Assembly (NCBI GenBank): GCA_037893225.1
Contig: JAZGUH010000282.1
Coordinates: 930,001-994,000 of the forward strand
Origin: Hippasteria phrygiana
Lineage: Eukaryota > Echinodermata > Asteroidea > Valvatida > Goniasteridae
DNA length: 64,000 nucleotides
Direction: 5' to 3'
In this document: positions 26,421-39,391 of the stretch, in pieces
Layout: each line of letters begins with the position of its first letter
Position numbering within the stretch: position 1 is the stretch's first letter
Translations under genes and position numbers: made by a program
The notes under the pieces: model-generated
Seen by the model: the letters and a program-made list of their open reading frames with translations, nothing else
Database searches by the model: none
Told to the model about the DNA's origin: nothing

Positions 26421-27810
26421 TTATGAATGAGTAAAGCAAGTCCATACCCCAGGGAATTTGACATGCATGGAGCAATAAATAGACGGTAACATGTACACAG
26501 ATGGTGGCCGGAAAGAAAATAAACATTGCGAGGTTTGAATTTTCTCCACAAGTTTTAACTCTAGGAAGCCGCCGATGATTGCAACATGTAGCGCCAGATC
26601 TAAGCTATCCATACATGTCAAAATTACTGTATTTGGTTGATATTTCATGCAATTATGAATGAGTAAAGCAAGTCATACCCCAGGGAATTTGACATGCATG
26701 GAGCAATAAATAGACGGTAACATGTACACAGATGTTGGCCGGAAAGAAAATAAACATTGCGAGGTTTGAATTTTCTCCACAAGTTTTAACTCTAGGAAGC
26801 CGCCGATGATTGCAACATGTAGCGCCAGATCTAAGCTATCCATACATGTCAACATTACTGTATTTGGTTTATATTTCATGCAATTATCAATGAGTAAAGC
26901 AAGTCATACCCCAGGGAATTTGACAGGCATGGAGCAATAAATAGAAGGTAATATGCACACAGATGTTGGCCGGGAAGAAAATAAACATTGCGAGGTTTGA
27001 ATTTTCTCCACAAGTGTTAACTCTAAGAAGCCGCCGATAATTGCAACATGTAGCGCCAGATCTAAGCTATCCATACATGTCAAAATTACTGAATTTGGTT
27101 GGTATTTCATGCAATTATGAATGAGTAAAGCAAGTCCATACCCCAGGGAATTTGACATGCATGGAGCAATAAATAGACGGTAACATGTACACAGATGTTG
27201 GCCGGAAAGAAAATAAACATTGCGAGGTTTGAATTTTCTCCACAAGTTTTAACTCTAGGAAGCCGCCGATAATTGCAACATGTAGCGCCAGATCTAAGCT
27301 ATCCATACATGTCAAAATTACTGAATTTGGTTGATATTTCATGCAATTATGAATGAGTAAAGCAAGTCCATACCCCATGGAATTTGACAGGCATGGAGCA
27401 ATAAATAAAAGGTAATCTGCACACAGATGGTGGCCGGAAAGAAAATAAACACTGCGAGGTTTGAATTTTCTCCACAAGTTTTAACTCTAGGAAGCCGCCG
27501 ATGATTGCAACATGTAGCGCCAGATCTAAGCTATCCATACATGTCAAAATTACTGAATTTGGTTGATATTTCATGCAATTATGAATGAGTAAAGCAAGTC
27601 CATACCCCAGGAAATTTGACAGGCATGGAGCAATAAATAGAAGGTAATATGCACACAGATGTTGACCGGAAAGAAAATAAACATTGCGAGGTTTGAATTT
27701 TCTCCACAAGTTTTAACTCTAAGAAGCCGCCGATAATTGCAACATGTAGCGCCAGATCTAAGCTATCCATACATGTCAAAATTACTGAATTTGGTTGATA
27801 TTTCATGCAA
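26421..27810. repeat. Higher-order repeat N3: 6 monomers, 1390 bp
   Basis: Monomers 115-120 match N2 monomers 5-10 at spacing 1390 bp (25031 to 26421, 25263 to 26653, 25494 to 26884, 25725 to 27115, 25957 to 27347, 26189 to 27579). The first four monomers of the plan are absent. The unit therefore appears to be a partial duplication of N2 or a full copy with a four-monomer deletion. Confidence 0.92.
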
Positions 27811-29430
27811 TTATGAATGAGTAAAGCAAGTCATACCCTAGCGAATTTGACAGGCATGGAGCAATAAATAGAAGGTAATATGCACACAGATGTTGGCCGG
27901 AAAGAAAATAAACATTGCGAGGTTTGAATTTTCTCCACAAGTGTTAACTCTAAGAAGCCGCCGATAATTGCAACATGTAGCGCCAGATCTAAGCTATCCA
28001 TACATGTCAAAATTACTGAATTTGGTTGATATTTCATGCAATTATGAATGAGTAAAGCAAGTCCATACCCCAGGGAATTTGACATGCATGGAGCAATAAA
28101 TAGACGGTAACATGTACACAGATGTTGGCCGGAAAGAAAATAAACATTGCGAGGTTTGAATTTTCTCCACAAGTTTTAACTCTAGGAAGCCGCCGATGAT
28201 TGCAACATGTAGCGCCAGATCTAAGCTATCCATACATGTCAAAATTACTGTATTTGGTTGATATTTCATGCAATTATGAATGAGTAAAGCAAGTCATACC
28301 CCAGGGAATTTGACATGCATGGAGCAATAAATAGACGGTAACATGTACACAGATGTTGGCCGGAAAGAAAATAAACATTGCGAGGTTTGAATTTTCTCCA
28401 CAAGTGTTAACTCTAAGAAGCCGCCGATAATTGCAACATGTAGCGCCAGATCTAAGCTATCCATACATGTCAAAATTACTGAATTTGGTTGATATTTCAT
28501 GCAATTATGAATGAGTAAAGCAAGTCCATACCCCAGGGAATTTGACATGCATGGAGCAATAAATAGACGGTAACATGTACACAGATGGTGGCCGGAAAGA
28601 AAATAAACATTGCGAGGTTTGAATTTTCTCCACAAGTTTTAACTCTAGGAAGCCGCCGATGATTGCAACATGTAGCGCCAGATCTAAGCTATCCATACAT
28701 GTCAAAATTACTGTATTTGGTTGATATTTCATGCAATTATGAATGAGTAAAGCAAGTCATACCCCAGGGAATTTGACATGCATGGAGCAATAAATAGACG
28801 GTAACATGTACACAGATGTTGGCCGGAAAGAAAATAAACATTGCGAGGTTTGAATTTTCTCCACAAGTTTTAACTCTAGGAAGCCGCCGATGATTGCAAC
28901 ATGTAGCGCCAGATCTAAGCTATCCATACATGTCAACATTACTGTATTTGGTTTATATTTCATGCAATTATCAATGAGTAAAGCAAGTCATACCCCAGGG
29001 AATTTGACAGGCATGGAGCAATAAATAGAAGGTAATATGCACACAGATGTTGGCCGGGAAGAAAATAAACATTGAGAGGTTTGAATTTTCTCCACAAGTG
29101 TTAACTCTAAGAAGCCGCCGATAATTGCAACATGTAGCGCCAGATCTAAGCTATCCATACATGTCAAAATTACTGAATTTGGTTGGTATTTCATGCAATT
29201 ATGAATGAGTAAAGCAAGTCCATACCCCAGGGAATTTGACATGCATGGAGCAATAAATAGACGGTAACATGTACACAGATGTTGGCCGGAAAGAAAATAA
29301 ACATTGCGAGGTTTGAATTTTCTCCACAAGTTTTAACTCTAGGAAGCCGCCGATAATTGCAACATGTAGCGCCAGATCTAAGCTATCCATACATGTCAAA
29401 ATTACTGAATTTGGTTGATATTTCATGCAA
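27811..29430. repeat. Higher-order repeat N4: 7 monomers, 1620 bp
   Basis: The unit restarts the N plan with type G at 27811, matching 24106 at spacing 3705 bp. At 28274-28504 one fused monomer replaces two N2 monomers (24569 and 24800), after which the spacing to N2 is 3474 bp. TATCAATGAG near 28969 and TTGGTTGGTATTTC near 29182 recur as in N1-N3. A private CATTGAGAGG lies near 29072. Confidence 0.9.
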
Positions 29431-32400
29431 TTATGAATGAGTAAAGCAAGTCCATACCCCATGGAATTTGACAGGCATGGAGCAATAAATAAAAGGTAAT
29501 CTGCACACAGATGGTGGCCGGGAAGAAAATAAACATTGCGAGGTTTGAATTTTCTCCACAAGTGTTAACTCTAAGAAGCCGCCGATAATTGCAACATGTA
29601 GCGCCAGATCTAAGCTATCCATACATGTCAAAATTACTGAATTTGGTTGATATTTCATGCAATTATGAATGAGTAAAGCAAGTCCATACCCCAGGGAATT
29701 TGACATGCATGGAGCAATAAATAGACGGTAACATGTACACAAATGTTGGCCGGAAAGAAAATAAACATTGCGAGGTTTGAATTTTCTCCACAAGTTTTAA
29801 CTCTAGGAAGCCGCCGATGATTACAACATGTAGCGCCAGATCTAAGCTATCCATACATGTCAAAATTACTGTATTTGGTTGATATTTCATGCAATTATGA
29901 ATGAGTAGAGCAAGTCCATACCCCAGGAAATTTGACAGGCATGGAGCAATAAATAGAAGGTAATATGAACACAGATGTTGACCGGAAAGAAAATAAACAT
30001 TGCGAGGTTTGAATTTTCTCCACAAGTTTTAACTCTAAGAAGCCGCCGATAATTGCAACATGTAGCGCCAGATCTAAGCTATCCATACATGTCAAAATTA
30101 CTGAATTTGGTTGATATTTCATGCAATTATGAATGAGTAAAGCAAGTCCATACCCCAGGGAATTTGACAGGCATGGAGCAATAAATAAGAGGTAATCTGC
30201 ACACAGATGGTGGCCGGGAAGAAAATATACATTGCGAGGTTTGAATTTTCTCCACAAGTGTTAACTCTAAGAAGCCGCCGATAATTGCAACATGTAGCGC
30301 CAGATCTAAGCTATCCATACATGTCAAAATTACTGAATTTGGTTGATATTTCATGCAATTATGAATGAGTAAAGCAAGTCATACCCCAGGGAATTTGACA
30401 GGCATGGAGCAATAAATAGAAGGTAACATGTACACAGATGTTGGCCGGAAAGAAAATAAACATTGCGAGGTTTGAATTTTCTCCACAAGTTTTAACTCTA
30501 GGAAGCCGCCGATGATTGCAACATGTAGCGCCAGATCTAAGCTATCCATACATGTCAACATTACTGTATTTGGTTTATATTTCATGCAATTATGAATGAG
30601 TAAAGCAAGTCCATACCCCAGGGAATTTGACATGCATGGAGCAATAAATAGACGGTAACATGTACACAGATGTTGGCCGGAAAGAAAATAAACATTGCGA
30701 GGTTTGAATTTTCTCCACAAGTTTTAACTCTAGGAAGCCGCCGATAATTGCAACATGTAGCGCCAGATCTAAGCTATCCATACATGTCAAAATTACTGAA
30801 TTTGGTTGATATTTCATGCAATTATGAATGAGTAAAGCAAGTCCATACCCAATGGAATTTGACAGGCATGGAGCAATAAATAAAAGGTAATCTGCACACA
30901 GATGGTGGCCGGGAAGAAAATAAACATTGCGAGGTTTGAATTTTCTCCACAAGTGTTAACTCTAAGAAGCCGCCGATAATTGCAACATGTAGCGCCAGAT
31001 CTAAGCTATCCATACATGTCAAAATTACTGAATTTGGTTGATATTTCATGCAATTATGAATGAGTAAAGCAAGTCCATACCCCAGGGAATTTGACATGCA
31101 TGGAGCAATAAATAGACGGTAACATGTACACAGATGTTGGCCGGAAAGAAAATAAACATTGCGAGGTTTGAATTTTCTCCACAAGTTTTAACTCTAGGAA
31201 GCCGCCGATGATTACAACATGTAGCGCCAGATCTAAGCTATCCATACATGTCAAAATTACTGTATTTGGTTGATATTTCATGCAATTATGAATGAGTAGA
31301 GCAAGTCCATACCCCAGGAAATTTGACAGGCATGGAGCAATAAATAGAAGGTAATATGCACACAGATGTTGACCGGAAAGAAAATAAACATTGCGAGGTT
31401 TGAATTTTCTCCACAAGTTTTAACTCTAAGAAGCCGCCGATAATTGCAACATGTAGCGCCAGATCTAAGCTATCCATACATGTCACAATTACTGAATTTG
31501 GTTGATATTTCATGCAATTATGAATGAGTAAAGCAAGTCCATACCCCACGGAATTTGACAGGCATGGAGCAATAAATAAGAGGTAATCTGCACACAGATG
31601 GTGGCCGGGAAGAAAATATACATTGCGAGGTTTGAATTTTCTCCACAAGTGTTAACTCTAAGAAGCCGCCGATAATTGCAACATGTAGCGCCAGATCTAA
31701 GCTATCCATACATGTCAAAATTACTGAATTTGGTTGATATTTCATGCAATTATGAATGAGTAAAGCAAGTCATACCCTAGCGAATTTGACAGGCATGGAG
31801 CAATAAATAGAAGGTAATATGCACACAGATGTTGGCCGGAAAGAAAATAAACATTGCGAGGTTTGAATTTTCTCCACAAGTTTTAACTCTAGGAAGCCGC
31901 CGATGATTGCAACATGTAGCGCCAGATCTAAGCTATCCATACATGTCAACATTACTGTATTTGGTTTATATTTCATGCAATTATGAATGAGTAAAGCAAG
32001 TCATACCCCAGGGAATTTGACAGGCATGGAGCAATAAATAGAAGGTAATATGCACACAGATGTTGGCCGGGAAGAAAATAAACATTGCGAGGTTTGAATT
32101 TTCTCCACAAGTGTTAACTCTAAGAAGCCGCCGATAATTGCAACATGTAGCGCCAGATCTAAGCTATCCATACATGTCAAAATTACTGAATTTGGTTGGT
32201 ATTTCATGCAATTATGAATGAGTAAAGCAAGTCCATACCCCAGGGAATTTGACATGCATGGAGCAATAAATAGACGGTAACATGTACACAGATGTTGGCC
32301 GGAAAGAAAATAAACATTGCGAGGTTTGAATTTTCTCCACAAGTTTTAACTCTAGGAAGCCGCCGATAATTGCAACATGTAGCGCCAGATCTAAGCTATC

Positions 32401-33833
32401 CATACATGTCAAAATTACTGAATTTGGTTGATATTTCATGCAATTATGAATGAGTAAAGCAAGTCCATACCCAATGGAATTTGACAGGCATGGAGCAATA
32501 AATAAAAGGTAATCTGCACACAGATGGTGGCCGGGAAGAAAATAAACATTGCGAGGTTTGAATTTTCTCCACAAGTGTTAACTCTAAGAAGCCGCCGATA
32601 ATTGCAACATGTAGCGCCAGATCTAAGCTATCCATACATGTCAAAATTACTGAATTTGGTTGATATTTCATGCAATTATGAATGAGTAAAGCAAGTCCAT
32701 ACCCCAGGGAATTTGACATGCATGGAGCAATAAATAGACGGTAACATGTACACAGATGTTGGCCGGAAAGAAAATAAACATTGCGAGGTTTGAATTTTCT
32801 CCACAAGTTTTAACTCTAGGAAGCCGCCGATGATTACAACATGTAGCGCCAGATCTAAGCTATCCATACATGTCAAAATTACTGTATTTGGTTGATATTT
32901 CATGCAATTATGAATGAGTAGAGCAAGTCCATACCCCAGGAAATTTGACAGGCATGGAGCAATAAATAGAAGGTAATATGCACACAGATGTTGACCGGAA
33001 AGAAAATAAACATTGCGAGGTTTGAATTTTCTCCACAAGTTTTAACTCTAAGAAGCCGCCGATAATTGCAACATGTAGCGCCAGATCTAAGCTATCCATA
33101 CATGTCAAAATTACTGAATTTGGTTGATATTTCATGCAATTATGAATGAGTAAAGCAAGTCCATACCCCAGGGAATTTGACAGGCATGGAGCAATAAATA
33201 AGAGGTAATCTGCACACAGATGGTGGTCGGGAAGAAAATATACATTGCGAGGTTTGAATTTTCCCCACAAGTGTTAACTCTAAGAAGCCGCCGATAATTG
33301 CAACATGTAGCGCCAGATCTAAGCTATCCATACATGTCAAAATTACTGAATTTGGTTGATATTTCATGCAATTATGAATGAGTAAAGCAAGTCATACCCC
33401 AGGGAATTTGACAGGCATGGAGCAATAAATAGAAGGTAATATGCACACAGATGTTGGCCGGAAAGAAAATAAACACTGCGAGGTTTGAATTTTCTCCACA
33501 AGTTTTAACTCTAGGAAGCCGCCGATGATTGCAACATGTAGCGCCAGATCTAAGCTATCCATACATGTCAAAATTACTGTATTTGGTTTATATTTCATGC
33601 AATTATGAATGAGTAAAGCAAGTCATACCCTAGCGAATTTGACAGGCATGGAGCAATAAATAGAAGGTAATATGCACACAGATGTTGGCCAGAAAGAAAA
33701 TAAACATTGCGAGGTTTGAATTTTCTCCACAAGTGTTAACTCTAAGAAGCCGCCGATAATTGCAACATGTAGCGCCAGATCTAAGCTATCCATACATGTC
33801 AAAATTACTGAATTTGGTTGATATTTCATGCAA
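29431..33833. repeat. Three units of 6, 7 and 6 monomers (1391, 1622, 1390 bp)
   Basis: A type D monomer starts each unit at 29431, 30822 and 32444. It is followed by an A monomer ending GATTACAAC, type F and type C (29663/31054/32676, 29895/31286/32908, 30127/31518/33140). The second and third type D copies have CCCAATGG, the first CCCATGG, so the second and third are closest. The middle unit has one more monomer. Private changes include CACAAATGTTGG near 29740, TCACAATTACTG near 31484, CCCCACGG near 31545, and GATGGTGGTCGG with TTTTCCCCACAAG near 33221-33270. Confidence 0.9.
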
Positions 33834-36800
33834 TTATGAATGAGTAAAGCAAGTCCATACCCCAGGGAATTTGACATGCATGGAGCAATAAATAGACGGT
33901 AACATGTACACAGATGTTGGCCGGAAAGAAAATAAACATTGCGAGGTTTGAATTTTCTCCACAAGTTTTAACTCTAGGAAGCCGCCGATGATTGCAACAT
34001 GTAGCGCCAGATCTAAGCTATCCATACATGTCAACATTACTGTATTTGCTTTATATTTCATGCAATTATGAATGAGTAAAGCAAGTCATACCCCAGGGAA
34101 TTTGACAGGCATGGAGCAATAAATAGAAGGTAATATGCACACAGATGTTGGCCGGGAAGAAAATAAACATTGCGAGGTTTGAATTTTCTCCACAAGTGTT
34201 AACTCTAAGAAGCCGCCGATAATTGCAACATGTAGCGCCAGATCTAAGCTATCCATACATGTCAAAATTACTGAATTTGGTTGATATTTCATGCAATTAT
34301 GAATGAGTAAAGCAAGTCCATACCCAATGGAATTTGATAGGCATGGAGCAATAAATAAAAGGTAATCTGCACACAGATGGTGGCCGGGAAGAAAATAAAC
34401 ATTGCGAGGTTTGAATTTTCTCCACAAGTGTTAACTCTAAGAAGCCGCCGATAATTGCAACATGTAGCGCCAGATCTAAGCTATCCATACATGTCAAAAT
34501 TACTGAATTTGGTTGATATTTCATGCAATTATGATTGAGTAAAGCAAGTCCATACCCCAGGGAATTTGACAGGCATGGAGCAATAAATAGAAGGTAATAT
34601 GCACACAGATGTTGGCCGGAAAGAAAATAAACACTGCGAGGTTTGAATTTTCTCCACAAGTTTTAACTCTAGGAAGCCGCCGATGATTGCAACATGTAGC
34701 GCCAGATCTAAGCTATCCATACATGTCAAAATTACTGTATTTGGTTTATATTTCATGCAATTATGAATGAGTAAAGCAAGTCATACCCTAGCGAATTTGA
34801 CAGGCATGGAGCAATAAATAGAAGGTAATATGCACACAGATGTTGGCCGGAAAGAAAATAAACATTGCGAGGTTTGAATTTTCTCCACAAGTGTTAACTC
34901 TAAGAAGCCGCCGATAATTGCAACATGTAGCGCCAGATCTAAGCTATCCATACATGTCAAAATTACTGAATTTGGTTGATATTTCATGCAATTATGAATG
35001 AGTAAAGCAAGTCCATACCCCAGGGAATTTGACATGCATGGAGCAATAAATAGACGGTAACATGTACACAGATGTTGGCCGGAAAGAAAATAAACATTGC
35101 GAGGTTTGAATTTTCTCCACAAGTTTTAACTCTAGGAAGCCGCCGATGATTGCAACATGTAGCGCCAGATCTAAGCTATCCATACATGTCAACATTACTG
35201 TATTTGCTTTATATTTCATGCAATTATGAATGAGTAAAGCAAGTCATACCCCAGGGAATTTGACAGGCATGGAGCAATAAATAGAAGGTAATATGCACAC
35301 AGATGTTGGCCGGGAAGAAAATAAACATTGCGAGGTTTGAATTTTCTCCACAAGTGTTAACTCTAAGAAGCCGCCGATAATTGCAACATGTAGCGCCAGA
35401 TCTAAGCTATCCATACATGTCAAAATTACTGAATTTGGTTGATATTTCATGCAATTATGAATGAGTAAAGCAAGTCCATACCCAATGGAATTTGATAGGC
35501 ATGGAGCAATAAATAAAAGGTAATCTGCACACAGATGGTGGCCGGGAAGAAAATAAACATTGCGAGGTTTGAATTTTCTCCACAAGTGTTAACTCTAAGA
35601 AGCCGCCGATAATTGCAACATGTAGCGCCAGATCTAAGCTATCCATACATGTCAACATTACTGTATTTGCTTTATATTTCATGCAATTATGAATGAGTAA
35701 AGCAAGTCATACCCCAGGGAATTTGACAGGCATGGAGCAATAAATAGAAGGTAATATGCACACAGATGTTGGCCGGAAAGAAAATAAACACTGCGAGGTT
35801 TGAATTTTCTCCACAAGTTTTAACTCTAAGAAGCCGCCGATAATTGCAACATGTAGCGCCAGATCTAAGCTATCCATACATGTCAACATTACTGTATTTG
35901 CTTTATATTTCATGCAATTATGAATGAGTAAAGCAAGTCATACCCCAGGGAATTTGACAGGCATGGAGCAATAAATAGAAGGTAATATGCACACAGATGT
36001 TGGCCGGGAAGAAAATAAACATTGCGAGGTTTGAATTTTCTCCACAAGTGTTAACTCTAAGAAGCCGCCGATAATTGCAACATGTAGCGCCAGATCTAAG
36101 CTATCCATACATGTCAAAATTACTGAATTTGGTTGATATTTCATGCAATTATGAATGAGTAAAGCAAGTCCATACCCAATGGAATTTGATAGGCATGGAG
36201 CAATAAATAAAAGGTAATCTGCACACAGATGGTGGCCGGGAAGAAAATAAACATTGCGAGGTTTGAATTTTCTCCACAAGTGTTAACTCTAAGAAGCCGC
36301 CGATAATTGCAACATGTAGCGCCAGATCTAAGCTATCCATACATGTCAAAATTACTGAATTTGGTTGATATTTCATGCAATTATGAATGAGTAAAGCAAG
36401 TCCATACCCCAGGGAATTTGACATGCATGGAGCAATAAATAGACGGTAACATGTACACAGATGTTGGCCGGAAAGAAAATAAACATTGCGAGGTTTGAAT
36501 TTTCTCCACAAGTTTTAACTCTAGGAAGCCGCCGATGATTGCAACATGTAGCGCCAGATCTAAGCTATCCATACATGTCAACATTACTGTATTTGCTTTA
36601 TATTTCATGCAATTATGAATGAGTAAAGCAAGTCATACCCCAGGGAATTTGACAGGCATGGAGCAATAAATAGAAGGTAATATGCACACAGATGTTGGCC
36701 GGGAAGAAAATAAACATTGCGAGGTTTGAATTTTCTCCACAAGTGTTAACTCTAAGAAGCCGCCGATAATTGCAACATGTAGCGCCAGATCTAAGCTATC

Positions 36801-39391
36801 CATACATGTCAAAATTACTGAATTTGGTTGATATTTCATGCAATTATGAATGAGTAAAGCAAGTCCATACCCAATGGAATTTGATAGGCATGGAGCAATA
36901 AATAAAAGGTAATCTGCACACAGATGGTGGCCGGGAAGAAAATAAACATTGCGAGGTTTGAATTTTCTCCACAAGTGTTAACTCTAAGAAGCCGCCGATA
37001 ATTGCAACATGTAGCGCCAGATCTAAGCTATCCATACATGTCAAAATTACTGAATTTGGTTGATATTTCATGCAATTATGATTGAGTAAAGCAAGTCCAT
37101 ACCCCAGGGAATTTGACAGGCATGGAGCAATAAATAGAAGGTAATATGCACACAGATGTTGGCCGGAAAGAAAATAAACACTGCGAGGTTTGAATTTTCT
37201 CCACAAGTTTTAACTCTAAGAAGCCGCCGATAATTGCAACATGTAGCGCCAGATCTAAGCTATCCATACATGTCAACATTACTGTATTTGCTTTATATTT
37301 CATGCAATTATGAATGAGTAAAGCAAGTCATACCCCAGGGAATTTGACAGGCATGGAGCAATAAATAGAAGGTAATATGCACACAGATGTTGGCCGGGAA
37401 GAAAATAAACATTGCGAGGTTTGAATTTTCTCCACAAGTGTTAACTCTAAGAAGCCGCCGATAATTGCAACATGTAGCGCCAGATCTAAGCTATCCATAC
37501 ATGTCAAAATTACTGAATTTGGTTGATATTTCATGCAATTATGATTGAGTAAAGCAAGTCCATACCCAATGGAATTTGATAGGCATGGAGCAATAAATAA
37601 AAGGTAATCTGCACACAGATGGTGGCCGGGAAGAAAATAAACATTGCGAGGTTTGAATTTTCTCCACAAGTGTTAACTCTAAGAAGCCGCCGATAATTGC
37701 AACATGTAGCGCCAGATCTAAGCTATCCATACATGTCAAAATTACTGAATTTGGTTGATATTTCATGCAATTATGATTGAGTAAAGCAAGTCCATACCCC
37801 AGGGAATTTGACAGGCATGGAGCAATAAATAGAAGGTAATATGCACACAGATGTTGGCCGGAAAGAAAATAAACACTGCGAGGTTTGAATTTTCTCCACA
37901 AGTTTTAACTCTAGGAAGCCGCCGATGATTGCAACATGTAGCGCCAGATCTAAGCTATCCATACATGTCAAAATTACTGTATTTGGTTTATATTTCATGC
38001 AATTATGAATGAGTAAAGCAAGTCATACCCTAGCGAATTTGACAGGCATGGAGCAATAAATAGAAGGTAATATGCACACAGATGTTGGCCGGAAAGAAAA
38101 TAAACATTGCGAGGTTTGAATTTTCTCCACAAGTGTTAACTCTAAGAAGCCGCCGATAATTGCAACATGTAGCGCCAGATCTAAGCTATCCATACATGTC
38201 AAAATTACTGAATTTGGTTGATATTTCATGCAATTATGAATGAGTAAAGCAAGTCCATACCCCAGGGAATTTGACATGCATGGAGCAATAAATAGACGGT
38301 AACATGTACACAGATGTTGGCCGGAAAGAAAATAAACATTGCGAGGTTTGAATTTTCTCCACAAGTTTTAACTCTAGGAAGCCGCCGATGATTGCAACAT
38401 GTAGCGCCAGATCTAAGCTATCCATACATGTCAACATTACTGTATTTGCTTTATATTTCATGCAATTATGAATGAGTAAAGCAAGTCATACCCCAGGGAA
38501 TTTGACAGGCATGGAGCAATAAATAAAAGGTAATATGCACACAGATGTTGGCCGGGAAGAAAATAAACATTGCGAGGTTTGAATTTTCTCCACAAGTGTT
38601 AACTCTAAGAAGCCGCCGATAATTGCAACATGTAGCGCCAGATCTAAGCTATCCATACATGTCAAAATTACTGAATTTGGTTGATATTTCATGCAATTAT
38701 GAATGAGTAAAGCAAGTCCATACCCAATGGAATTTGATAGGCATGGAGCAATAAATAAAAGGTAATCTGCACACAGATGGTGGCCGGGAAGAAAATAAAC
38801 ATTGCGAGGTTTGAATTTTCTCCACAAGTGTTAACTTTAAGAAGCCGCCGATAATTGCAACATGTAGCGCCAGATCTAAGCTATCCATACATGTCAAAAT
38901 TACTGAATTTGGTTGATATTTCATGCAATTATGAATGAGTAAAGCAAGTCCATACCCCAGGGAATTTGACATGCATGGAGCAATAAATAGACGGTAACAT
39001 GTACACAGATGTTGGCCGGAAAGAAAATAAACATTGCGAGGTTTGAATTTTCTCCACAAGTTTTAACTCTAGGAAGCCGCCGATGATTGCAACATGTAGC
39101 GCCAGATCTAAGCTATCCATACATGTCAACATTACTGTATTTGCTTTATATTTCATGCAATTATGAATGAGTAAAGCAAGTCATACCCCAGGGAATTTGA
39201 CAGGCATGGAGCAATAAATAGAAGGTAATATGCACACAGATGTTGGCCGGGAAGAAAATAAACATTGCGAGGTTTGAATTTTCTCCACAAGTGTTAACTC
39301 TAAGAAGCCGCCGATAATTGCAACATGTAGCGCCAGATCTAAGCTATCCATACATGTCAAAATTACTGAATTTGGTTGATATTTCATGCAA
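33834..39391. repeat. Scrambled zone, 24 monomers, marked by ATTTGCTTTAT
   Basis: Segments of different length are repeated at different spacings: 33834 to 34992 at 1158 bp (5 monomers), 36381 to 38929 at 2548 bp (11), 34781 to 38023 at 3242 bp (14), and 38003 to 39856 at 1853 bp (8). The 3' mark ATTTGCTTTAT is found only from about 34046 to 44005 and lies on several different monomer backgrounds. GATTGAG in place of GAATGAG also first appears here (near 34532). No single unit explains the order. Confidence 0.88.
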
